Virus record (IMG/VR): IMGVR_UViG_3300043446_003241
Coordinates: 1-21,037 of that record
DNA: 21,037 bases
Direction: 5' to 3' (one strand)
Source: a virus
A program made the position numbers and the translations under genes. A model generated the notes under the pieces. It ran no database searches, had not been told where the DNA came from, and was given only the letters and a program-made list of their open reading frames with translations. Below, one piece after another: positions 13,991-19,510 of this stretch. Numbering within the stretch: position 1 is the first letter of the stretch; the number at the start of each line of letters is the position of its first letter.

Positions 13991-14268
13991 ATTCCAAGAT
14001 GAACAGCAACGAGCGCCGTTGGGTTGCGCTGGTCAAAGAGCAACCCTGCAGCGTGTGCGGCACCCCGGGCCCAAGCGACGCCCACCACATCAAGCAGGGC
14101 CTGCACTACACCTGTGTGGCCCTATGCAAGAGCTGCCACCAAGGCAGCAAGATGGGCTGGCACGGAGAGAAGAGGGCATGGGCCATCGCCAAGATGGAAG
14201 AGCTGGACGCCTTGAACGTCACCATTGCCAACGTGTTTGCTAGTCGGACTAGTACCGTAGGCAAGTAG
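13987..14268 (+). CDS. Ref-like (RecA-dependent) HNH-type nuclease (93 aa)
   Basis: ATG 13987 overlaps the upstream stop. The Cys/His arrangement CSVCGTPGPSDAHHIKQG ... LCKSCHQGSKMGWHG (Cys21/24, His33/34, Cys47/50, His51, His59) matches the recombination-enhancement nuclease family (Ref of phage P1 and relatives), including the diagnostic HQGS-MGWHG segment. Ref cleaves DNA at RecA-made displacement loops, so a recombination or host-takeover role is likely. The protein is the compact nuclease core without the long N-terminal arm of P1 Ref. The last codons (VFASRTSTVGK) include a copy of the dispersed palindrome, which appears to extend the C-terminus. Confidence 0.82.
   Translation: MNSKMNSNERRWVALVKEQPCSVCGTPGPSDAHHIKQGLHYTCVALCKSCHQGSKMGWHGEKRAWAIAKMEELDALNVTIANVFASRTSTVGK
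14240..14252 (+). repeat. Dispersed palindrome copy 3 (CTAGTCGGACTAG)
   Basis: Same 5-bp arms with a CGG centre, so it is in the opposite orientation to copies 1, 2 and 4. It lies within the last ten codons of the Ref-like gene. Confidence 0.85.
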
Positions 14269-14313
14269 CAAAAATACAACACAACATAGGGAAAGCACCT
14301 AGAAAAAAAAGTG

Positions 14314-14344
14314 TTGACACCAGAATCTAACTTTGTGTTAGACT
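14314..14344 (+). promoter_or_regulatory. Promoter/operator copy 4
   Basis: An A tract (14303-14310) precedes a perfect -35 TTGACA (14314-14319). The dyad TCTAACTTTGTGTTAGA (14326-14342) and -10 TAGACT (14339-14344) follow, with a spacer of 18-19 bp. Palindrome arms are perfect (TCTAAC/GTTAGA). Confidence 0.78.
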
Positions 14345-14352
14345 TCGTACCA

Positions 14353-14366
14353 CTGCAACGTCGCAG
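14353..14366 (+). other. 5'-leader hairpin behind copy 4
   Basis: CTGC-AACGTC-GCAG, starting 8 nt after the -10. The AGGAGAT ribosome binding site follows at 14374-14380. Confidence 0.5.
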
Positions 14367-14385
14367 GTTTATCTAGGAGATCGAA

Positions 14386-14703
14386 ATGACTGAAGTTCAA
14401 GCCACCATCCAAGCCATCGCCGCCGTCGAGTCTTTGACCAGCGACATCGATGCGCTCTACGTTCTCGACCAACAAGCCAAGGCGCTGGCCGAGCAAGTCA
14501 AGAAGATGAAGATCGCTATCGCCAACAAGTATGGCGAAGGCAATCACAAGGGCGAGTTGCACGAGGTGGACGTCAAGCTGGTTGCTGTGTCTGGCACCGT
14601 TGACTACGACAAGTTGTGTGTTGCATACGGCATCACCAAAGAAGTTCTCGACACCTTCCGCAAAGAAGGCCGCGCCGACATCAAGGTGTCCCCCAAGAAG
14701 TAA
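14386..14703 (+). CDS. Small protein of unknown function (105 aa)
   Basis: ATG 14386 follows a strong AGGAGAT site in the leader of promoter copy 4. The N-terminal half is a helix/coiled coil (ALYVLDQQAKALAEQVKKMK). The C-terminal half has strands and a helix (HEVDVKLVAVSGTVDYDKLC, later GITKEVLDTFRKEG) and a basic end. As the first gene behind a strong promoter it is probably abundant. I do not recognise a family. A DNA-binding or replication-accessory role would fit the charge pattern but is not shown. Confidence 0.78.
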   Translation: MTEVQATIQAIAAVESLTSDIDALYVLDQQAKALAEQVKKMKIAIANKYGEGNHKGELHEVDVKLVAVSGTVDYDKLCVAYGITKEVLDTFRKEGRADIKVSPKK

Positions 14704-14709
14704 ACCACG

Positions 14710-14723
14710 GGGGCTACGGCCCC
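14710..14723 (+). other. Intercistronic UACG-tetraloop hairpin 1
   Basis: GGGGC-TACG-GCCCC: a 5-bp GC stem with a stable UNCG-type loop, 4 nt before AGGAGA. First of three similar hairpin/ribosome-binding-site cassettes. Confidence 0.6.
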
Positions 14724-14738
14724 TATTAGGAGAACATC

Positions 14739-14909
14739 ATGCAAAAGCCACGTTTCATCATCTCTCGCTGGATCACCGTCCTCAGTGCCCGCCACCCCAA
14801 ATTTGGCGGTGGAATGATTGAGGTTGATTTGCCTGATACACCGTATCACCGCGCCATGTATCCAGAAGACCGCATCGTGCGTGTCTGGACTCAATTGCTG
14901 GAAGTGTAA
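14739..14909 (+). CDS. Small protein of unknown function (56 aa)
   Basis: ATG 14739 follows AGGAGAACATC behind hairpin cassette 1. The protein is beta-rich with several Trp/Arg residues (KPRFIISRWITVLSARHP, later MYPEDRIVRVWTQLLEV). There is no recognised motif. Its isolated but well-placed ribosome binding site and the hairpin on each side argue that it is real. Confidence 0.65.
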   Translation: MQKPRFIISRWITVLSARHPKFGGGMIEVDLPDTPYHRAMYPEDRIVRVWTQLLEV

Positions 14910-14914
14910 CAACC

Positions 14915-14928
14915 GGGGCTTCGGCCCC
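14915..14928 (+). other. Intercistronic UUCG-tetraloop hairpin 2
   Basis: GGGGC-TTCG-GCCCC: same position and stem as hairpin 1, with a UUCG loop. AGGAGA follows at 14935-14940. Confidence 0.6.
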
Positions 14929-14946
14929 TTTCAGAGGAGAACACAA

Positions 14947-15132
14947 ATGCTCACAGAAAAAGACATCGCCGACGTCGTGGATCTGCTAAAGATGGTGGAA
15001 GGCGCTTCCGTTAAGCAATGGCAAGATGCAGAGTTCGTCGGCAGGATGGGTGCCCATGCCTTTATTGTGGGTATGCCGCTTCGCATGGAGTTGGCCGTTA
15101 TGAACGTCTCAGATGCACAACGCGAGGAGTAA
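14947..15132 (+). CDS. Small protein of unknown function (61 aa)
   Basis: ATG 14947 follows AGGAGAACACAA. The longer frame from 14818 is rejected because it runs over the previous gene and the hairpin. The protein begins with an acidic helix (TEKDIADVVDLLKMVEG) and has a hydrophobic middle (GAHAFIVGMPLRMELAVM) too short and broken to be a sure membrane segment. Function is unknown. Its end provides the GAGGAG ribosome binding site for the next gene 3 bp downstream. Confidence 0.7.
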   Translation: MLTEKDIADVVDLLKMVEGASVKQWQDAEFVGRMGAHAFIVGMPLRMELAVMNVSDAQREE

Positions 15133-15135
15133 AAA

Positions 15136-15375
15136 ATGGAAGACCTTCCCATCATCAACGTCTACTACGACCCGCCCCCGATCCCGGTGCCTAGCCTGTT
15201 TTGGGTGGCCTACATCTTTGACGAACGTGACGAAGACTCCTGCGAGGGTCGCGGCGCTACCGCTGAAGAGGCGGTGGCCGACTTCTTGAGCCAGCTAGAA
15301 GACCGGGGCGACACCCGTGAAGCGTTTCACATTGAGTTGGGGTATCACAGGAAAGATCATGACAAGAGTCACTGA
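15136..15375 (+). CDS. Small acidic protein of unknown function (79 aa)
   Basis: ATG 15136 follows GAGGAG with suitable spacing. The product is acidic: DPPPIPVPSLFWVAYIF is Pro-rich, then an acidic segment and a helix typical of small phage proteins (GATAEEAVADFLSQLEDRGD). The Trp/Ala/Asp pattern resembles short uncharacterised proteins with a WxA...EA-A-DFL motif. No enzyme motif is visible. It overlaps nothing and ends before hairpin cassette 3. Confidence 0.72.
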   Translation: MEDLPIINVYYDPPPIPVPSLFWVAYIFDERDEDSCEGRGATAEEAVADFLSQLEDRGDTREAFHIELGYHRKDHDKSH

Positions 15376-15387
15376 GAACTACAAACC

Positions 15388-15402
15388 GGGGGCACAGCCC
15401 CC
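15388..15402 (+). other. Intercistronic hairpin 3
   Basis: GGGGGC-ACA-GCCCCC: 6-bp stem, 3-nt loop, 4 nt before AGGAGAACACC. Same cassette as hairpins 1 and 2 but without a UNCG loop. Confidence 0.6.
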
Positions 15403-15417
15403 TTCTAGGAGAACACC

Positions 15418-15582
15418 ATGAAAGTCATATTCACCGAAGAAGAAGTCCAGCAGATCGTTTTGGAGTTCGTGCAGCGCACCTTGACTCCCAAGCTCAACAA
15501 CGTGCGCATCAGCAACTACTCGATGGACTACTGCATCGTCACCGTCGAGCAGCCTGAAGAACCCGCCACCACAACTGAGTGA
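15418..15582 (+). CDS. Small protein of unknown function (54 aa)
   Basis: ATG 15418 follows AGGAGAACACC behind hairpin 3. The protein starts with an acidic helix (FTEEEVQQIVLEFVQRTL), has a short basic loop and a strand (MDYCIVTVE), and ends with a polar tail (QPEEPATTTE). No family is recognised. The stop overlaps the GAGGAGACC ribosome binding site of the next gene. Confidence 0.68.
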   Translation: MKVIFTEEEVQQIVLEFVQRTLTPKLNNVRISNYSMDYCIVTVEQPEEPATTTE

Positions 15583-15592
15583 GGAGACCACC

Positions 15593-15982
15593 ATGCGCAT
15601 CGGATCTGAAACCGCCAGCCTCGTGAACCACCTGTACAGCCGCATGGTGGTGGGCGAGCCCGAGCCCTACGTGGGCATGCCTGCCACGCTGCTGTCGTGG
15701 ACTGACCGCAACCCGGCCACGGTGGTCGAGGTCAACATGACCAAGCGATACATCGTGGTGCAGGACGACAACTACCAGCGCATCGACTCCAACGGCATGA
15801 GCGAGTCGCAGGAGTACGAGTACACGCCCAACCCCGATGCACCCACAAGGATCTTCCGCAAAGACAAGAAGGGCCAATGGGTGCAGCATTACCTGAACCC
15901 TAAGACCAACCGATTGGTGCAGTCACGTGGGTGTGGATTGCGCCTTGGCAAGCGCGAGGCCTATTACGACTTCAGTTTTTGA
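15593..15982 (+). CDS. Conserved phage protein of unknown function (129 aa)
   Basis: ATG 15593 follows GAGGAGACCACC. The sequence VGMPATLLSWTDRNPATVVEV, then RYIVVQDDNYQRIDSNGMSE and EYEYTPNP belongs to a small beta-rich family I have seen in phages and plasmids of many bacteria, where the core reads WSDR-x4-TVxEV...NGMSExQxYEY. The C-terminus adds a Lys/Gln-rich strand and an aromatic end (AYYDFSF). No biochemical role is known to me. Confidence 0.75.
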   Translation: MRIGSETASLVNHLYSRMVVGEPEPYVGMPATLLSWTDRNPATVVEVNMTKRYIVVQDDNYQRIDSNGMSESQEYEYTPNPDAPTRIFRKDKKGQWVQHYLNPKTNRLVQSRGCGLRLGKREAYYDFSF

Positions 15983-15992
15983 GAAGACCACC

Positions 15993-16202
15993 ATGACGAG
16001 CACGAACTACATCTGGACGCCCACCGGCACTGACATCACGATTCGATGGCGCTTGCGCGGCTGGGTGCCCCCCAGTGAGCTGCAGGAGTACCAACAGAAG
16101 TGGAAATACTTCCAAGAGTTGCCCATGCGCAAGCTCGACGACAAAGGCAAAGCAGAATATGAAGAGCTGTTGAAACGAAACAAAGTAGCGAGGATCCGAT
16201 GA
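15993..16202 (+). CDS. Small protein of unknown function (69 aa)
   Basis: ATG 15993 follows GAGAAGACCACC, a weaker ribosome binding site; the longer frame from 15927 overlaps the previous gene and is rejected. The N-terminus is strand-rich (NYIWTPTGTDITIRWRLRGW). The C-terminus is a charged helix (LQEYQQKWKYFQEL, later ELLKRNKVARIR). The stop overlaps the next start (ATGA). Not recognised. Confidence 0.7.
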   Translation: MTSTNYIWTPTGTDITIRWRLRGWVPPSELQEYQQKWKYFQELPMRKLDDKGKAEYEELLKRNKVARIR

Positions 16203-16483
16203 GCGAGAAAAAAGAATTGAGCCAACTGGCTAAGACCCTGCTGAGTGGCGCAGGCCACATCACCACCTTCACTCAATCAGAGTTCGACGAGGCGCTGGCG
16301 CTGGCAAAGGCCGAGATCATGATGGTCGCCATCGAGACCACCAAGAAAGCCATCTTCATTGAACGCGACGAGTGCGCCAAGATCCTTGAAGCCGAGATGG
16401 CCGAGCAGGACATTGCAGTGCGTGGCGTGCTGGAAGCGCTGGCCGAGAGGATCCGCAACCGCATACCCGCGCAGAGGCAATGA
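16199..16483 (+). CDS. Small helical protein of unknown function (94 aa)
   Basis: ATG 16199 overlaps the upstream stop. The protein is almost all helix (SEFDEALALAKAEIMMVAI, then CAKILEAEMAEQDIAVRGVL) and ends in an Arg-rich tail (RIRNRIPAQRQ). The single-Cys helix with an ERDECAKILE motif resembles the C-terminal part of several small phage proteins. The stop TGA overlaps the start of a 34-aa membrane peptide. Function unknown. Confidence 0.7.
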   Translation: MSEKKELSQLAKTLLSGAGHITTFTQSEFDEALALAKAEIMMVAIETTKKAIFIERDECAKILEAEMAEQDIAVRGVLEALAERIRNRIPAQRQ

Positions 16484-16587
16484 TGGAAGACAAGAACTAC
16501 ACCTTCACGGACATGGCCTTCGCCGTGGTCTACACCTCAGCCTTTTTCGTCCTGTTGATGGACATCCTGTACTGGAGGCCAAATTGA
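16483..16587 (+). CDS. 34-aa single-pass membrane micro-protein
   Basis: ATG 16483 overlaps the upstream TGA by one base, and its own TGA (16585-16587) overlaps the TTG start of the next gene. After a short polar head (MEDKNYTFTD) residues 11-31 are hydrophobic and aromatic (MAFAVVYTSAFFVLLMDILYW), enough for one membrane pass. The GGAGG of the next gene lies within its last codons. Exact fit between neighbours supports it. Function unknown. Confidence 0.55.
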   Translation: MEDKNYTFTDMAFAVVYTSAFFVLLMDILYWRPN

Positions 16588-16910
16588 TTGATCCAAAAGA
16601 AGTCGAGCGCGTTGAGAAGATCCTCAACCAACTGGCCCCGCGCATTCAGCGCTGGATGACCAACCTCATGGAGAAGGAGGGCCACACCGTCACCCTGAGC
16701 GTCACTGCGAACTTGGGCACCAGCCTGCTGTCCTCGTGCCTGCTGATGGTGCTGCAGAAGAACGGCGACGTCGAGCAGTTCATGGCCTTGATGATGCGAG
16801 AGACCGGCAGCAAGTACCTCGGGGCCAAGGCCTTGGTGGACGCTGACCGCAACGCAGTGATGTCTGAGATGGTTCAAAGCGGCTGGGACACCTGCAGGCC
16901 CCTGCATTAG
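16584..16910 (+). CDS. Small helical protein with TTG start (108 aa)
   Basis: The chosen start is TTG 16584, because GGAGG (16574-16578) is 5 bp upstream and TTG overlaps the preceding stop (TTGA). No ATG occurs in this frame until residue 25, and longer forms run through two genes. The product is helical: IDPKEVERVEKILNQLAPRI, a Met-rich middle (LLSSCLLMVLQKNG, FMALMMRETGSKY) and a C-terminal EMVQSGWDTCRPL. The middle could be a buried hydrophobic helix rather than a membrane segment. Not recognised. It is the last gene before promoter copy 5. Confidence 0.65.
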   Translation: MIDPKEVERVEKILNQLAPRIQRWMTNLMEKEGHTVTLSVTANLGTSLLSSCLLMVLQKNGDVEQFMALMMRETGSKYLGAKALVDADRNAVMSEMVQSGWDTCRPLH

Positions 16911-16933
16911 GGTTTGTACCTATCTTTTGGGGC

Positions 16934-16964
16934 TTGCTGCAAGAATCTAACTTCATGTTAGAAT
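16934..16964 (+). promoter_or_regulatory. Promoter/operator copy 5
   Basis: Weak -35 TTGCTG (16934-16939), dyad TCTAACTTCATGTTAGA (16946-16962) with perfect arms, and -10 TAGAAT (16959-16964). Confidence 0.72.
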
Positions 16965-16972
16965 CCTCCTCA

Positions 16973-16986
16973 CTGCACTGACGCAG
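16973..16986 (+). other. 5'-leader hairpin behind copy 5
   Basis: CTGC-ACTGAC-GCAG, 8 nt after the -10; the leader continues as in copies 4 and 6 with GGTTT and AGGAGAT. Confidence 0.5.
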
Positions 16987-17004
16987 GTTTAACAGGAGAT
17001 CAAC

Positions 17005-17880
17005 ATGAACGCAGCAACCAACCCCTTCGCCGATATGGCAGACGACCTCGACTTCTCCGCGCCCGTCGAGGCAGTGCGCAGCATGGCTGACATCGCCCAG
17101 CCCCGCTTCGCTACCATGAAAGCTGCGCCCACCGAGTACAGCCAGCCCTGCGGCAAGTGCGGTGGCTCCGGCATGTACTACGGCATGAGCCGCTACGGCT
17201 CCCGCTGCTTCGCCTGCAACGGCGCAGGCCACAAGATCTTCAAGACCAGCCCTGAGGCCCGTGCCAAGGCCCGTGAGCAGCGCGTAGAGCGCGAGCAGCG
17301 TGCCCAGCAGGCCAACCTGTCGGCTTTCGAGGCCGCGCAGCCTGCAGCCTTTGCATGGATGACCGCCAAGGCCCCCACCTTCGGGTTTGCCGCCTCCATG
17401 CTGCAGGCCCTGCAGAAGTATGGCTCCCTGACCGAGAGCCAATTGGCCGCTGTGCAGCGTTGCATGGACTCCGACGCCCAGCGTCAGGCCGAGCGTGCCC
17501 AGCGCCAGCAGGAGCGTGCTGCAGCCCCTGTGATCGCCCTGAACGCCCTGCACAGCGTCCTGCAGAAGCACGCCAAGTTCTACGCTGGCGACCTGACCCT
17601 GAGCCGCCGCCGCGACGATCAACTGGTCTGGATCAAGCACGCCAACGCCGAGAAAGTGATCGGGAAGATCGACAACGGCACCCTGACCCTGTGGAACCGC
17701 CCCGGCGTGGACAACAACGAGGTGCGCGAGATGCTCAACGAGTTCGAAGGCGCACCCCTGCAGTCGGCCATGAAGTACGGCAAGCTGTCTGGCCGCTGCT
17801 GCTCCTGCGGACGCGAGCTGACCAACGACGGCAGCATCGAGGCTGGAATCGGCCCGATCTGCGCCCAGAAGTTTTTTTGA
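17005..17880 (+). CDS. Zinc-finger protein with C-terminal DUF6011-like domain (291 aa)
   Basis: ATG 17005 follows AGGAGATCAAC behind promoter copy 5. A DnaJ-type zinc finger (CGKCGGSGMYYG...CFACNGAGHK, Cys49/52/68/71) sits near the N-terminus, followed by a long Ala/Gln/Arg helical region. The last 30 residues (GRCCSCGRELTNDGSIEAGI, then GPICAQKFF) match the DUF6011 pattern of a second zinc site. Two metal sites and a basic central region suggest a nucleic-acid-binding role. The gene ends in a T7 run (AAG TTT TTT TGA) immediately followed by an A tract, which is the upstream part of the next promoter. Confidence 0.8.
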   Translation: MNAATNPFADMADDLDFSAPVEAVRSMADIAQPRFATMKAAPTEYSQPCGKCGGSGMYYGMSRYGSRCFACNGAGHKIFKTSPEARAKAREQRVEREQRAQQANLSAFEAAQPAAFAWMTAKAPTFGFAASMLQALQKYGSLTESQLAAVQRCMDSDAQRQAERAQRQQERAAAPVIALNALHSVLQKHAKFYAGDLTLSRRRDDQLVWIKHANAEKVIGKIDNGTLTLWNRPGVDNNEVREMLNEFEGAPLQSAMKYGKLSGRCCSCGRELTNDGSIEAGIGPICAQKFF

Positions 17881-17889
17881 AAAAAAGTG

Positions 17890-17920
17890 TTGACGGGGGA
17901 ATCTAACTTCGTGTTAGAAT
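17890..17920 (+). promoter_or_regulatory. Promoter/operator copy 6
   Basis: An A tract precedes -35 TTGACG (17890-17895). The dyad TCTAACTTCGTGTTAGA (17902-17918) has perfect arms, and -10 TAGAAT is at 17915-17920. It is very similar to copy 4, including the AAAAAAAGTGTTGAC flank. Confidence 0.78.
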
Positions 17921-17927
17921 TCCCTCA

Positions 17928-17941
17928 CTGCAATCGAGCAG
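17928..17941 (+). other. 5'-leader hairpin behind copy 6
   Basis: CTGC-AATCGA-GCAG, 7 nt after the -10, followed by GGTTCAAACAAGGAG. Confidence 0.5.
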
Positions 17942-17961
17942 GTTCAAACAAGGAGTTAGAC

Positions 17962-18210
17962 ATGTCATACATCGCCGAGATCGAGACCCGAGTTGCAGGC
18001 ATCCCCTGCATCGTTGGCGTGGTCGAATACAACTGCGTCAAGGGAAGCTACAGCTACCACGCTGCCAGCGACTGGGACTACTACGGCTACACCGATCTGG
18101 ACTACGTGATCCTCGACCGCCGTGGCCGTCCGGCAGCATGGCTGGAGCGCAAGCTGGACGACGATATGCGTGCCGATATCGAGCGCGAGATCGCCGAGTA
18201 TTTCAACTGA
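17962..18210 (+). CDS. Conserved small phage protein (82 aa)
   Basis: ATG 17962 follows AAGGAG; a longer frame from 17887 would start upstream of the promoter's -10 and is rejected. The protein is beta-rich, with VAGIPCIVGVVEYN, the aromatic ASDWDYYGYTDLDYVILDRRG and a helical end (ERKLDDDMRADIEREIAEYF). The SDWDYYG...DRRG pattern occurs in other uncharacterised phage proteins. First gene behind promoter copy 6, so probably well expressed. Function unknown. Confidence 0.78.
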   Translation: MSYIAEIETRVAGIPCIVGVVEYNCVKGSYSYHAASDWDYYGYTDLDYVILDRRGRPAAWLERKLDDDMRADIEREIAEYFN

Positions 18211-18220
18211 GGAGAGCACC

Positions 18221-18439
18221 ATGCACAACGACATTCAAGTCTCACCCAGCATCAACGTGTCCTGCTATGGCCGTGGTCAGTGGATCATCTTTGCCAGCAC
18301 CGAGCACGAGGATGGCCGCTACCTTGGCTTCACCCGTGGCTTTGGTTCCAAGGTCAACGCCCTGAAGGTCGCACGCGAGTGGGCCAAGTTAACTACCGCG
18401 CAACTGCGCGACATCTGCAACAAAAGGAGCGAAGCATGA
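18221..18439 (+). CDS. Small protein of unknown function (72 aa)
   Basis: ATG 18221 follows GAGGAGAGCACC, 10 bp after the previous gene. The product is strand-rich at the start (SINVSCYGRGQWIIFASTEH), then basic and helical (VNALKVAREWAKLTTAQLRD). The stop overlaps the next start (ATGA). No family is recognised. Confidence 0.72.
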   Translation: MHNDIQVSPSINVSCYGRGQWIIFASTEHEDGRYLGFTRGFGSKVNALKVAREWAKLTTAQLRDICNKRSEA

Positions 18440-18630
18440 GCGAAGAACTGGAAACAAGCGTTAGAACCCAAGATGGTGGCCGTCTGTCATTGTCGGAGTG
18501 GGACGAGGGGGCGGTCTGGTTGCATCTATCGTTCCGGGGTGGCACCAGCCACACCATAATCGACCGCGAGGAGGCCCAGCAACTGCTGGCAGGCTTGCAG
18601 GCCATATTGGCAAAGGAAGTGGTGGCGTGA
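18436..18630 (+). CDS. Small protein of unknown function (64 aa)
   Basis: ATG 18436 overlaps the upstream stop. Two or three strands (GGRLSLSEWDEGAVWLHLSF) are followed by a helix of the type DREEAQQLLAGLQAIL, which resembles a small phage family with a C-terminal (A/E)QAxxLLxxLxxxL helix. It ends where a GTG start begins (GTGA overlap). Function unknown. Confidence 0.7.
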   Translation: MSEELETSVRTQDGGRLSLSEWDEGAVWLHLSFRGGTSHTIIDREEAQQLLAGLQAILAKEVVA

Positions 18631-18863
18631 GAACCATCCAAGAGCTTCGGGCAGAGATCGAGATCCGCAAGGCCCTCGGCTTGCCCCGCATCGAGCTGAC
18701 GCAGGAGGAGCGCATCGCGGCCTTCGGAGACCCTGCGCTGGCCCGGTGCAACCGAGACCCCTACGAGTACGAGCGCCACCTCGTGCAGCGCCTGAAGGAT
18801 GGCCTGCCGATGAGCATCCACGACAAACGCCGAGCAAGACGATTCATGAAGGAGAACGCATGA
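18627..18863 (+). CDS. Small basic protein with GTG start (78 aa)
   Basis: GTG 18627 overlaps the stop of the previous gene (GTGA), and AAAGGAAG lies about 8 bp upstream. The next in-frame ATG is near the C-terminus, so GTG is needed for a sensible product. It is helical and charged (TIQELRAEIEIRKALGLPRI, then an acidic/Asn segment and a basic end HDKRRARRFMKENA). Overlaps the next gene by 4 bp. Not recognised. Confidence 0.66.
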   Translation: MRTIQELRAEIEIRKALGLPRIELTQEERIAAFGDPALARCNRDPYEYERHLVQRLKDGLPMSIHDKRRARRFMKENA

Positions 18864-19144
18864 CCACCAAGAAGACAGCCGCGCCAGTGCGGCAAAAACC
18901 CGCCAAGAAGGCCGCAAAGCCTGCAGCTAAGGCCAAGGCACCAGCCCCGGCCAAAAAAGCCCCCAAGAAGGCCACAGAGGAGCAGTTCGACATGCCCATG
19001 GAGGTCAAGAACTGGATCGAGCGTGCCCAGAGCATCATGAACCACCAGAAGGGTGAGATCCTGCGCCTGAAGTCCGAGAACGCGGAGCTGAAGGCGTACA
19101 AGAAGTGGGCCGAGCACCGCATCCTGAGGAGCGATCATGAGTGA
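18860..19144 (+). CDS. Histone H1-like Lys/Ala/Pro-rich protein with coiled coil (94 aa)
   Basis: ATG 18860 overlaps the upstream stop and follows AAGGAGAACGC. Residues 1-38 are a Lys/Ala/Pro repeat tract (such as KPAKKAAKPAAKAKAPAPAK) like the tails of bacterial histone H1-like proteins and of AlgP. Residues 43-90 form a coiled coil (EGEILRLKSENAELKAYKKW type heptads). Inference: a basic tail that binds DNA or RNA on a dimerising helix. Overlaps the next gene by 8 bp. Confidence 0.75.
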   Translation: MTTKKTAAPVRQKPAKKAAKPAAKAKAPAPAKKAPKKATEEQFDMPMEVKNWIERAQSIMNHQKGEILRLKSENAELKAYKKWAEHRILRSDHE

Positions 19145-19373
19145 TACTAGTCCGACTAGCAACGAAGGCCCAGACTGCCAGCAGCGCATGGCAGAGACAC
19201 AAGGGGAGATCGTCACCGTGATCTGCCCAAAGCACGGAGAGCACGAGCACGCCATCCTCAGCAACATCAAAGGCCACGAAGGCGCATGGTGCCAACTGTG
19301 CTGGTTGGAATCCCTCGGCCCAAGCCTTCCATACCGCACCAATTTCAAAACTGATGACGAACCCGATAGTTAG
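19137..19373 (+). CDS. Small Cys/His protein carrying a repeat-derived N-terminus (78 aa)
   Basis: ATG 19137 lies in the end of the previous gene; the GAGGAGCG stretch there serves as ribosome binding site. Codons 3-8 (DTSPTS) are encoded by a copy of the CTAGTCCGACTAG palindrome, so the repeat sits in the translation-initiation region. The middle holds a possible zinc site (CPKHGEHEH ... WCQLCW). The C-terminus is acidic. Function unknown. Confidence 0.7.
   Translation: MSDTSPTSNEGPDCQQRMAETQGEIVTVICPKHGEHEHAILSNIKGHEGAWCQLCWLESLGPSLPYRTNFKTDDEPDS
19147..19159 (+). repeat. Dispersed palindrome copy 4 (CTAGTCCGACTAG)
   Basis: It begins 10 bp after the ATG of the 78-aa gene and could form a hairpin in the initiation region of that mRNA. 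Confidence 0.85.
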
Positions 19374-19385
19374 AGAGTAAACTCC

Positions 19386-19423
19386 GTCCCTGAATGCGCT
19401 GAAAGGATTGCGCGAGAAGGGAC
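19386..19423 (+). other. Two-step hairpin upstream of the terminase genes
   Basis: GTCCCT (19386-19391) pairs with AGGGAC (19418-19423) and GCGC (19396-19399) with GCGC (19410-19413), separated by a symmetric 4/4 internal loop (GAAT/GAGA), with a 10-nt apical loop. The AGAAGGG ribosome binding site for the next small ORF lies in its 3' arm. It could be a translational control element or a packaging recognition site; the sequence alone cannot decide. Confidence 0.45.
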
Positions 19424-19429
19424 TGAGAT

Positions 19430-19510
19430 ATGTCAGAGAAAATCGAATCAAAGTTAGCAGGCACTCACAGGGCCAGTAAAAAACCCAAGAATACTGGGGG
19501 CGAGATATGA
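19430..19510 (+). CDS. Possible 26-aa leader peptide before the small terminase
   Basis: ATG 19430, about 8 bp after AGAAGGG, runs to TGA 19508-19510, which overlaps the small terminase ATG (ATGA). The peptide is basic and polar (MSEKIESKLAGTHRASKKPK, then NTGGEI). Its value may be translational coupling rather than function of the product. Support is the exact overlap plus a plausible ribosome binding site; it is short enough to be chance. Confidence 0.4.
   Translation: MSEKIESKLAGTHRASKKPKNTGGEI

Noticed and set aside
16780-17640. Long minus-strand ORF opposite the zinc-finger gene
   Set aside because: Runs across promoter copy 5 and antisense to two well-supported genes; composition is that of a shadow frame.
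17868-17890. T7-G-A7 tract at the end of the DUF6011-like gene as a terminator or frameshift site
   Set aside because: The symmetric T/A run has no GC stem; it is better explained as the gene end plus the A-rich upstream part of promoter copy 6.
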